From contig CAYRGQ010000015.1 of assembly GCA_964423925.1 (NCBI GenBank), forward strand, positions 1 through 64,000: DNA of 64,000 bases, given 5' to 3'. The notes below the pieces were generated by a model, which saw only the letters and a program-made list of their open reading frames with translations, ran no database searches and was not told where the DNA came from. Positions 45,144 to 53,500 of the stretch are shown piece by piece. Made by a program: the position numbers and the translations under genes. The first letter of the stretch is position 1. Every line of letters starts with the position of its first letter. The DNA is from CAYRGQ01 sp964423925 (GTDB lineage: Bacteria > Bacteroidota > Bacteroidia > Sphingobacteriales > Sphingobacteriaceae).

Positions 45144-45461
45144 CTCGCTGTATAGGGGATTCGCTAGCGGTTTCATCAGTGAGCGGTGACACGGGCAAGG
45201 ATTAGGAAAAGTAAATTAATATAGAAGACTACGCTTTACATATAACATGGTGCTAAGCCGACGGCGAAACTCCTGAGTGCTTGCTCGCCCGACGTGTTTC
45301 CGTGAGGGAGTCGCTAAAGGCAAAACGTCGCTTCGTGGATGGATTTCGCGAGGATTGGGGGTTTTGTGCTTTTTTGCGTAAGAATTCGGCTGTTTCACGT
45401 AATTTATTTTAAAAGTCGGGAGCAACTGTTGTATTGTTGTGTAAACAAATAAAAACACAAC
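45144..45461. other. Regulatory intergenic region before the peptide gene
   Basis: About 318 bp with no credible coding sequence. It contains LytTR-type site B and, 29 bp further on, a near-consensus -7 box TATTGTTG at 45432-45439 (7 of 8 if the consensus is TAnnTTTG), 22 bp before the peptide start. Confidence 0.5.
45372..45402 (+). promoter_or_regulatory. Candidate LytTR binding site B (21-bp-period direct repeat)
   Basis: TTTTGCGTAA (45372-45381) and TTTCACGTAA (45393-45402), again 21 bp apart. It matches site A at 24 of 31 positions including both half-sites (9 of 10 each), 60 bp upstream of the 89-aa peptide gene. Confidence 0.65.
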
Positions 45462-45731
45462 ATGAAAACAGGACTTAGCACCATCGCCTTTTTAGCTGTA
45501 ATTTTAGCTGTAATCTTTTCGCTCGCGCTCGTATTGCCCCAGGCGCATACTGGCCAAGACGTTATCGACGAATCCGCAGTGTCATTCAGCGCTTCCGAAC
45601 TGTCTGAAGCCGATGCACTCGGAGCGATCATCTTAGTGCGACAAGTTCGCGTAACCAAAGACGACAAGAAAAAAGAAGAAGAACAAACTCAGTTGGCTTA
45701 CGTAGAAGACGTGCTGTCTCGTTACGAGTAA
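45462..45731 (+). CDS. Short single-helix peptide, candidate secreted-peptide precursor
   Basis: An 89-aa protein: one strongly hydrophobic segment at residues ~8-27 (AFLAVILAVIFSLALVL) that could be a signal peptide or anchor, then a polar segment with many Asp/Glu/Ser (QDVIDESAVSFSASEL), a short hydrophobic patch (LGAIILV) and a Lys/Glu-rich tail. It has no cysteine. Its stop codon is directly followed by the ATG of the next gene, so the products are coupled. I do not recognise a family. Position suggests it is the substrate or signal of the locus. Confidence 0.65.
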   Translation: MKTGLSTIAFLAVILAVIFSLALVLPQAHTGQDVIDESAVSFSASELSEADALGAIILVRQVRVTKDDKKKEEEQTQLAYVEDVLSRYE

Positions 45732-46331
45732 ATGCGCTGTAAGAAGGTTCTGTTCCTCATATTCCTGGCTCTACATCTACTGCTAATATTGGCAGTCTGC
45801 GTGAAGAGCACGATAGCTAATTACACGGGTTTTTACAAGGTTAGCCCCTCAGAACCCGTCCGCCAGGTCATGGAGGCTGCCGACGCCTTTTCCAGCCTGC
45901 CCGGTATTTACCATTACTCGGTACTTGCGGGAGTCGATGCAGGGTATGGTTTTTTTGCGCCGAACGTAGCCAGCGAGTATGTGCTGTCGTTCGATTGCCA
46001 CGGGGTAGACGGTACCTTGCTATACCGACGGGGCGTTCCCGAGTTTGGCCAGCGGGAAAGTTTTACGCGTTATGTTACGATGCTGGGCGCCTTTCAAGAC
46101 AAGCTGGTCGCCATAATGGAAGGCGGGGAGGATGCTTCCAGCGTGCAGCAACGCCATCTCGATGCCATCGTGCGCTCCATGGCGATGAATATGCTTAAGA
46201 AGGACAGTGCCGTCAGCCATATTCGCGCGACGCTCTATTTGTACGATTTCCCGTCCTTGGCCGCGAGCCGCCATATAGAACCGCGTTCCCGTCTCATTGA
46301 AGTCGAATCGTTTGAGGTGCATCGTAAATGA
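45732..46331 (+). CDS. Single-pass membrane protein resembling DUF5819/SdpA
   Basis: A 199-aa protein with an N-terminal membrane helix (LFLIFLALHLLLILAVCV, residues ~6-24) and an extracytoplasmic domain. The segment DAGYGFFAPNVASEYVLSF resembles the FxxPNP-type motif of DUF5819 and SdpA-family proteins, which are encoded next to HTTM-domain proteins. In Bacillus, SdpA and SdpB are both needed to mature the SDP toxin. The gene starts immediately after the peptide stop and overlaps the HTTM gene by 4 bp (ATGA). The assignment is by motif and context, not by strong homology. Confidence 0.65.
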   Translation: MRCKKVLFLIFLALHLLLILAVCVKSTIANYTGFYKVSPSEPVRQVMEAADAFSSLPGIYHYSVLAGVDAGYGFFAPNVASEYVLSFDCHGVDGTLLYRRGVPEFGQRESFTRYVTMLGAFQDKLVAIMEGGEDASSVQQRHLDAIVRSMAMNMLKKDSAVSHIRATLYLYDFPSLAASRHIEPRSRLIEVESFEVHRK

Positions 46332-47296
46332 GCGGGGTACGGAGCGTTCGGTACGGTCGGGCTTTGAACCAGTTGTTTCATAGCCGCAAGGCCCAAGATT
46401 ATTACTTTCTCCCCTTTTTCCGAAATTCGGTCGCAATTCTTTTTTTGGTGCATTGGTGTGCCACGTGGGCGGATTTTCACCTTTTATACGGGAGCAGCGG
46501 TATCTTAGCTACGGATTTGGCCGAACTGTTCAAGGAATCGTGGATTCCCTCGTTCAGCCAAGTTAGCCAGTTGCTAACGCGTACCCTAGGCACGCCCGAA
46601 GCGGCCAATATTTTCCTTTTCCATGCATGTGCCGTAGGCGGCAGCCTGCTACTTGCCTTGGGCTTTTTGACGCGACCCTCCGCAATTCTCTTGCTCATCA
46701 TGCAACTGATAATGGCCAAGGGCGCATATTTGTATGCCTACGGAATCGATTACTTCAAGACGTTAGCCCTCTTTTACTGTTGCGTGTTTCCGGTGGGCGC
46801 GCAGTGGTCGGTCGATAGCCGACGTTTGCGTGCCTACGGGCGGGCAGTTAATCCCACTCCTTTTCGCCGGGTCCTGCAGCTGCACATGAGCATTGTGTAT
46901 TTCTTCTCGGGATTGGACAAGGCGCTGGGATATAATTGGTGGAACGGCGAAGCGGTATGGAAAGCAGTTCACTTGCCCTACAACAAAACGGCCTTAGGAA
47001 GCATGCTGACGCCCTTCGCCTCCTGGCCGTGGCTGTTCGTGGTTATGGGCTGGATTGTTGTGCTGATCGAGCTTTGCTATCCGGCGTTCATCTTTCCGAA
47101 GCGCACGCGTATCCTATGGCTTATGCTGACCGTGCTAATGCACGTAGGTATCATGTTTTTCCTCAATCTGCCATACTTCGGAATGTTTATGATCGCCCTC
47201 AATCTGTCGGCTTTTCTAGATCTTAGCAAGCGTGATGCATTGTTCGCACCGCGCAACGGGGCAATCAGGCCAAGTGATGTTAGGGATTCGAAGTAG
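46328..47296 (+). CDS. HTTM-domain membrane protein (SdpB-like)
   Basis: A 322-aa polytopic protein with about six membrane helices. The HTTM domain (related to vitamin-K-dependent gamma-carboxylase) is recognisable from YYFLPFFRNSVAILFLVHW, the LLYGSSGIL turn, and HMSIVYFFSGLDKALGYNWWNGEAVW. Within this family SdpB acts in toxin-peptide maturation; others are carboxylases. The catalytic Lys pair of true carboxylases cannot be confirmed here. It is translationally coupled to the upstream gene and overlaps the Nudix gene tail-to-tail by 17 bp. Confidence 0.8.
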   Translation: MSGVRSVRYGRALNQLFHSRKAQDYYFLPFFRNSVAILFLVHWCATWADFHLLYGSSGILATDLAELFKESWIPSFSQVSQLLTRTLGTPEAANIFLFHACAVGGSLLLALGFLTRPSAILLLIMQLIMAKGAYLYAYGIDYFKTLALFYCCVFPVGAQWSVDSRRLRAYGRAVNPTPFRRVLQLHMSIVYFFSGLDKALGYNWWNGEAVWKAVHLPYNKTALGSMLTPFASWPWLFVVMGWIVVLIELCYPAFIFPKRTRILWLMLTVLMHVGIMFFLNLPYFGMFMIALNLSAFLDLSKRDALFAPRNGAIRPSDVRDSK

Positions 47297-48002
47297 TGAT
47301 ACCTGGATTGGGGATAAAATTGAGGAAAGCCGTGAATTTGTCCTTGTACGTCGCTCGGTTGAGCTTATAGTAAAACGCCCCCTTTTTCGAATTCATTTTG
47401 TCCTTATCTAATTGTTTGACGAGGAGTCCGGTAGAGCGAAGTTTTCGCGTGAAATTCCGTTTGTCCAGTTCGGCGTCGTACACCTGTTCGTACAAGGTCA
47501 TGATTTGTGGAATCGTGAACTTTTCGGGCAGCAGCTCGAACAAAATGGGATGCAAGGCAGCTTTGTAGCGGAGTCGTTGTTTGGCATGCTCAAGCATTTC
47601 GTTGTGGTCGAAAATAAGTTTGGGTATCCGATCAAGCGTAAACCATTCAGCTTTGTATTCGCTGCCGATTTGCTTTTCATATTTTTTGATATCGATAAGC
47701 GCATAGTAGGTGATGCTGAGTGTCCGTTCGAGCGGATCGCGATCAGGCTTTCCGAAGACTAACATTTGTTCCATATACACATCGCGGAGTCCTGTGAGTT
47801 GACGAAGTACGCGCGCTGCAGCCTCCTCGGGTGTTTCTTGCGCTTGGACAAATCCCCCCATCAGGCTCCATTTCCCCTTTTCTGGCTCGAACCCACGCTT
47901 GATAAGGAGTAGTTTAAGCTCATACCCGTCAAAGCCGAAGATAATGCAGTCTACGGCCGCGAGCAGTCTCTCTTGGTTTGCATATTGAGATTTCATGTGC
48001 AT
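47280..48002 (-). CDS. NrtR/AraR-type regulator with degenerate Nudix domain
   Basis: A 240-aa protein: N-terminal Nudix fold and C-terminal winged helix (LPEKFTIPQIMTLYEQVYDAELDKRNFTRKL ... RSTGLLV), the NrtR architecture. The Nudix box reads GGFVQAQETPEEAAARVLRQLTGL, where the catalytic RExxEE is RVLRQL, so hydrolysis is probably lost and the domain only senses a ligand. In Bacteroides the related AraR controls arabinose use; an endo-arabinanase and SusCD lie 7 kb away. ATG 47996 is an alternative start. Confidence 0.88.
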   Translation of the reverse strand: MHMKSQYANQERLLAAVDCIIFGFDGYELKLLLIKRGFEPEKGKWSLMGGFVQAQETPEEAAARVLRQLTGLRDVYMEQMLVFGKPDRDPLERTLSITYYALIDIKKYEKQIGSEYKAEWFTLDRIPKLIFDHNEMLEHAKQRLRYKAALHPILFELLPEKFTIPQIMTLYEQVYDAELDKRNFTRKLRSTGLLVKQLDKDKMNSKKGAFYYKLNRATYKDKFTAFLNFIPNPGITTSNP

Positions 48003-48493
48003 TTTTGTAAGGCTAGGAGATAATTGGCTAACTTACAATTAAACCAAGAAATATAATACTCTTTTTCTTTTTTTGGTTTTATGCGTGGGAAAAACTCGTG
48101 GAAACGCAGCGGATCGAAGGTCTGTACCGCCTCCATGGGTAGGCCGTTGGCAAGTTGCGTGAAGCATCAAAATAGGGTCGGGGATATTGCCGGATGTTTC
48201 GGAGCCGTCGTGAGCAGAAATATTGCAGCGGGCAGATGCTACCCCATGAAACAGCGTATTTTATTCGCCTGCTACCTTTTGAAAATGATCCGAAGGCAAA
48301 AAACAGTCATTATTGGCAAGTTGAAAGGTGTAATAAAGACATTTATTGCCCTAATTTAGCAAATTGAAAGACCAATTTAATCAGAACGCCAAAGGACATG
48401 ATGATGAAACCATTCGCCCCGTACGGGGAATGGAAGAGTTTGGAGTTGTCGCGCGCCGTGTGATGAAACAAACAACAAAACGATATAATATTT
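48003..48493. other. Intergenic region between Nudix regulator and sugar operon
   Basis: About 490 bp without a convincing gene. It carries the dyad at 48332-48347 and a near -7 box TACCTTTT at 48273-48280. The regulator and the sugar operon are divergent across it, so regulatory sites for both are expected here. Confidence 0.45.
48332..48347. promoter_or_regulatory. Inverted repeat, candidate operator
   Basis: AATAAA and TTTATT form a perfect 6-bp inverted repeat with a 4-bp spacer (GACA), about 150 bp upstream of the epimerase gene. It is a possible site for the adjacent NrtR-type regulator. By chance such AT-rich dyads are not rare, so this is weak. Confidence 0.3.
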
Positions 48494-49360
48494 ATGGGAT
48501 TACAAGTAGATTTGGGGGTAAGTACCTGGCTATGGACCTCGCCATTCAGTACCGACGACGCTGAGGCTCTATTCGCGAAGATAGCCGGCTTGGGATACCA
48601 AGTGGTGGAAATTGCCGTAGAGGACCCAGACCTGATTGACGTCGCTGCTGTACGGAAAGCACTGGCAGATCACGGATTGCGAGGGATTATTTGTGGTGCT
48701 TTTGGGCCAACCCGGGACCTGACCAGTGACGATGAGTCGCTTCAGCGGACCGGAATGGCGTACATCGAACGATGTCTTGACGTTACAAATGCCATTGGCG
48801 CGAGGTTTTTTGCCGGGCCGATGTACGCCGCGGTGGGCAAGGCTCGGATGGTGTCGCCTGAGCAACGCACAATAGAATGGCAACGCGCCGTCACCAACCT
48901 GCGCAAGGTGTGTGATATGGCCGAAGCCCGCGGGCTTGAAATAGCATTGGAACCCTTGAACCGATTTGAGTCAGACCTGATAAATAATGTGGACGACCTA
49001 TTGAGGCTGATTGACGATATCAACCATCCGGCTGCCAAGATTTGCTTGGATATGTTCCACATGAATATCGAGGAGCCCGATCCCGAAGAAGCGATTCGCC
49101 GTGCGGGCGACAAACTTGTCCACGTGCAGGTTTCCGAAAACTACCGGGGCACCCCCGGAACGGGCAACGCCAGTTGGGGAGCGTATTACCGGGGGCTGCA
49201 AGCCATTGGCTACCGGGGGGCGGTATCGATTGAAAGTTTCACGCCGGTCAACAAAGAGCTGGCAGCCGCTGTCTGCATCTGGCGTGACCTCGCCGAGAGC
49301 CAGGATCAGTTTGCCAGTGAAGGGTACGCGTTTTTGGAAAAATGGGCAGCAAATAAATAA
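48494..49360 (+). CDS. Sugar epimerase/isomerase TIM barrel (D-psicose/tagatose 3-epimerase-like)
   Basis: A 288-aa AP-endonuclease-2-type TIM barrel. Metal ligands of the D-tagatose/D-psicose 3-epimerase group are visible: Glu in LEPLNRFESDLINN, Asp in CLDMFHMNIEE, His in HVQVSENYRGTPGTG and Glu in VSIESFT. These enzymes interconvert ketohexoses at C3. It is the first gene of an operon with a Gfo/Idh/MocA dehydrogenase (13 bp gap) and the ThuA-type lipoprotein, a set common in Bacteroidota for handling oxidised or unusual sugars. The exact sugar is not known. Confidence 0.85.
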   Translation: MGLQVDLGVSTWLWTSPFSTDDAEALFAKIAGLGYQVVEIAVEDPDLIDVAAVRKALADHGLRGIICGAFGPTRDLTSDDESLQRTGMAYIERCLDVTNAIGARFFAGPMYAAVGKARMVSPEQRTIEWQRAVTNLRKVCDMAEARGLEIALEPLNRFESDLINNVDDLLRLIDDINHPAAKICLDMFHMNIEEPDPEEAIRRAGDKLVHVQVSENYRGTPGTGNASWGAYYRGLQAIGYRGAVSIESFTPVNKELAAAVCIWRDLAESQDQFASEGYAFLEKWAANK

Positions 49361-49373
49361 CAATAACAAAATA

Positions 49374-50510
49374 ATGACCATGAGCAATAAGCAGATTAAC
49401 GTAGCCATCATCGGCTTGGGATTCGGTGCAGAGTTTATTCCGATCTATCAACGGCACCCCAATGCCAATATGTACGCGATATGCCAGCGTAACGAAAAAA
49501 GCCTCAACGAAATCGGCGACCAGTTCGGCATCGAGAAAAGATATACGGATTATGACGAACTACTGCAAGACGAAAACGTACATGCGGTGCATATCAATAC
49601 ACCCATCCCTAACCATGCGGAGCAGTCGATTAAGGCACTTCGTGCCGGCAAGCACGTGGCATGTACCGTGCCTATGGCCACCACGGTAGAAGAGTGTCGG
49701 CAAATTGTAGAGGCCGTCGAAGAAACAGGATTAACGTACATGATGATGGAAACCGTGGTGTACGCGCGCGAATTCCTCTACATGAAGGAGCTCTACGAAA
49801 AAGGCGAACTGGGGAAAATCCAATTCCTCAAAGCCAGCCATCAGCAAGACATGGACGGCTGGCCTAACTATTGGCCAGGATTGCCTCCCATGCACTACGC
49901 CACCCATTGCGTGGGGCCCGTATTGGGATTGACCCGCTCCGAAGCCGAATACGTGTCATGCTTCGGATCCGGAACGATACGCGAGGAATTGCACAACCAT
50001 TATAATTCACCGTTTGCGGTAGAGACAGCCCATATTAAATTTAAAGACTCGGACCTGAGCGCGCATGTATACCGGTCGCTGTTTGACACCGCGAGGCAGT
50101 ATCGTGAAAGCTTTGAGGTCTATGGTTCGAAGAAAGCCGTGGAGTGGCCATTAATCGAAGGCAAGCCACTGGTGGTGCATACGGCCAAAAAGCCGGAGCC
50201 CGAGATTCCCGAAGAGGTCGAATGCCCGGATTATGCCCATCTCCTGCCCGAAGAAATCCAACCGTTCACCACCGGCGGCGTGTACGACGAGGACGACAAC
50301 CAACACCTTTCCTTCACGCAGGGGGCAGGGCACGGCGGGTCGCATCCGCATTTGGTGCACGAGTTTATCAGCGCCTTGGTGGAAGGCCGACAGCCGTTTC
50401 CGAATGCAGTTCAATCCGCTAACATTACCTGCGTGGGTATTCTGGCACACGAATCTGCGATGCGTGGCGGCGAAATCATCAAATTACCCGAATTCACGTT
50501 ATCCAAATAA
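49374..50510 (+). CDS. Gfo/Idh/MocA family oxidoreductase
   Basis: A 378-aa NAD(P)-dependent sugar oxidoreductase. N-terminal Rossmann fold INVAIIGLGFGAEFIPIYQ, then VHINTPIPNHAEQSIKALRAGKHVACTVPMATT, where CTVPM occupies the EKP position with Val-Pro instead of Lys-Pro, an odd substitution in the usual catalytic-lysine motif. The C-terminal beta-sheet domain ends with a His-rich stretch (GAGHGGSHPHLVHEF). The start may be 49374 or 49380. It probably acts on the same sugar as the upstream epimerase. Confidence 0.9.
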   Translation: MTMSNKQINVAIIGLGFGAEFIPIYQRHPNANMYAICQRNEKSLNEIGDQFGIEKRYTDYDELLQDENVHAVHINTPIPNHAEQSIKALRAGKHVACTVPMATTVEECRQIVEAVEETGLTYMMMETVVYAREFLYMKELYEKGELGKIQFLKASHQQDMDGWPNYWPGLPPMHYATHCVGPVLGLTRSEAEYVSCFGSGTIREELHNHYNSPFAVETAHIKFKDSDLSAHVYRSLFDTARQYRESFEVYGSKKAVEWPLIEGKPLVVHTAKKPEPEIPEEVECPDYAHLLPEEIQPFTTGGVYDEDDNQHLSFTQGAGHGGSHPHLVHEFISALVEGRQPFPNAVQSANITCVGILAHESAMRGGEIIKLPEFTLSK

Positions 50511-50518
50511 GATTCTTA

Positions 50519-50549
50519 GCGCTGGATGTCGTCTGCTGGCATCCAGCGC
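50519..50549 (+). other. Intercistronic hairpin
   Basis: GCGCTGGATG pairs perfectly with CATCCAGCGC around an 11-base loop, 9 bp after the dehydrogenase stop. There is no T tract, so it more likely stabilises or partially attenuates the transcript before the giant lipoprotein gene. Confidence 0.5.
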
Positions 50550-50584
50550 AATCTGATTGCTACAAACCAATTAAGAAATAACCA

Positions 50585-53500
50585 ATGAACCGATTTTTTT
50601 ATTATCTGATGCTAATGGTCGTTGCCGGAAGCGTCATTGCTTGCGACGGCACCAAGCGTGCCGATGAGGGACCGCGCCGGCTGGAGTTGTTTTTTCTGGG
50701 GCATGAAAGCAAGCACCACGATTCTGAATTGCTGGCAGAAATTCTTTCCCAGGAGTATTTTACAGAAGGCATCAATATTACCTATTCGACCAATCCGGAC
50801 GACCTCATGCGAGACGACTTGCATCGATACGACGGACTGATCGTGTACGCCAACCACGATTCCATTTCCCCGGGCCAAGAAAAAGCGCTGCTTGATTACG
50901 TAGCGTCAGGCAAGGGATTCATCCCGCTTCATTCGGCATCCTATTGCTTCCGAAATTCGGATGAGGTCGTCAGCTTGATCGGGGGGCAGTTTAGAAGCCA
51001 CGGTGGCGGGTCATTCATCGCCGAAATCGTTAAACCCGACCATCCAGCAATGGCCGGAGTGGCCGAATTTGAAACCGAGTGGGACGAAACGTATGTGCAT
51101 ACGCTGCTAGCGGACGATATTGAGGTATTAATGGAGCGTGTGGAAGATGGGCACAGAGAACCCTATACTTGGGTAAAGGAATATGGTCAGGGTCGGGTGT
51201 TTTACACGGCTTACGGACACGACGAACGCACGTTCCGCAATCCCGGATTTTTACAACTGGTTAAGAGCGGGATTCTGTGGGCGGTAGGCGAGGAAGCGGT
51301 CGCTAAAATGCAGCAATTTACTATCGCACAGCCCGAATATCGCGAAGAACGCATGCCCAACTATGAACGGCGCGATCCAGCCCCGCGATACCAATTGCCA
51401 CTTTCGCCAGAAGAGTCCCAAACCCTCATTCAGGTGCCAGTTGGCTTCCGGCTAGAGCTCTTTGCCAGCGAACCCGAAATCAAGAAGCCGATTGCTATGG
51501 AATGGGACGAGAAAGGTCGGCTGTGGATTGTTGAGACCGTTGACTACCCCAATACCGTGCGTGATGAAAAAGGCGAAGGCGATGACCGCATTATCATTTG
51601 CGAAGATACGGATGGCGATGGCCGAGCCGATAAGTTTACCGTGTTTGCCGACGGGTTGAACATCCCCACGGCGCTCACCTTTGCAAATGGCGGCGTGATC
51701 GTGGCACAAGCCCCGCACTTCCTCTTTCTGAAGGATACCGACGGAGATGACAAGGCCGACGTACGGGAAGTGTTGATGGAGGGATGGGGCACGTATGATA
51801 CGCACGCCGGTCCGTCCAACTTCCGTTACGGTCTGGACAACCAGATTTGGGGAACCGTGGGCTACTCCAGCTTTGACGGGAACGTAGGCGGCGAGCAGCT
51901 TAAGTTTGGGTCGGGAGTCTACCGTTTCCGCCCTGATGGCAAGCAAATGGAATATTTGGCATCCACGTCTAACAACACGTGGGGGCTTGGGTTCTCCGAA
52001 GAATTTGATGTATTTGCCTCCACGGCAAATAACGAGCATAGCGATTTCTTCGCTATCGCTAACCGCTATTACGAAAAGGCGGGCTTACGAGAGCGGGGCA
52101 TCCAGAAGATAGACAGCCACTACGGCATGCACGTATTGACGAAGGAACTGCGGCAAGTGGATGTTCACGGCGGGTTTACTGCGGCTTCTGGCCACAGCTT
52201 GTACACCGCGCGGGCGTTTCCCCAAGAGTACTGGAACCGTGTGGCGTTTATTTCCGAGCCAACGGGACGCCTTGTACACCGCCACTACTTGGAGCAAGTT
52301 GGCTCCGGATTCGTGGAGAAAGGCGATGGCTGGAATGTTGTGGCCAGCTCAGACAACTGGTTCGGACCGGTCGAAGCTAAAGTAGGGCCCGACGGCGCAC
52401 TGTGGATACTGGATTGGTATAACTTCATTATCCAGCATAACCCTACGCCTTCCGGATTCGACAATGGAAAAGGAAACGCGTATATCGATCCTTTGCGGGA
52501 CAATACTCGCGGACGCATCTATCGCTTAGTGCATGATGACGCACCAAGAGCAAAGAAAATTCAGCTTCGTAAGGACAAGCCCAGTCAACTGGTGAATGCG
52601 TTGAAGAACGACAACATGTTTTGGCGTACGACGGCGCAGCGATTGCTGGTCGAAGCCGGCGACACCAAGGTGGCCGCCGACCTGCATAAGTTGATCCGCA
52701 ACACGAGCGTCGACGAAATCAACACGAACGCTGCGGCCCTCCATGCCATTTGGACGCTGCATGGCTTGGGGCTATTGGATGGAAACGATGAGAAAAGCTT
52801 AAGCGTCGTGTTGGACGCCTTGGCTCACCCAGCTCCTGGCGTACGCCGAGCGGCTATCCAGGTGCTGCCGGTCGGAAGCGCGCCAGTAGTCGAGCGCTTG
52901 CTGGCGTCTGGTGTGCTTAACGACGAAGACCTGCGTGTGCGTCTGGCGGCCCTACTGGCTTTGTCGGATGCACCCACGGATGTGGCTATCGGAAAGGCGT
53001 TGTACCAAGCCATTCAAGATCAGGAAAACGTCAATGACCACTGGGTGTCCCATGCGCTGCTTATCGCGGGTGCTGCGCATCGGCAGGCATTTATGGGTGA
53101 GTACCACCAGCATGCAGGGCATCCCAATCTGTCAAATTCGGACGGTTCGCTGGCGGATCGAATCGTCGCAGGTGATCGGATGGCTGTACTGCCGCTCTCT
53201 ACCGAACGGGGAGGAATGGTGTCTGGGCGTCAGATCCCAGATATCTCGGGCAAGGAGATCATCTTCGTAGCGGACGTCATGCCCGCCGAAATGCGTCGGA
53301 TCCTGCTCGAAGGCGTGTTGGTATCGCATGGTGGACCGCGTGATGGTTATGCGGTGTTTCTCCATGATAACAAACTGCATTTCCAAGTGAACCAAAATGG
53401 CCGTCGGACGATTATCAACTCGACGGAATCCTTGCCCGAATCGTTTACGGTCAAAGCTTCCTTGCAGCGCGACGGGAAGATGACCCTGTCGATTGATGGC

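Noticed and set aside
45216..45458. 80-codon minus-strand frame between the PqqD-like and peptide genes
   Set aside because: Overlaps LytTR-type site B and the peptide promoter; sequence is low in plausible structure.
48081..48359. 92-codon frame in the intergenic region before the epimerase gene
   Set aside because: No hydrophobic leader, no family pattern, and it covers the candidate regulatory dyad; more likely noncoding.
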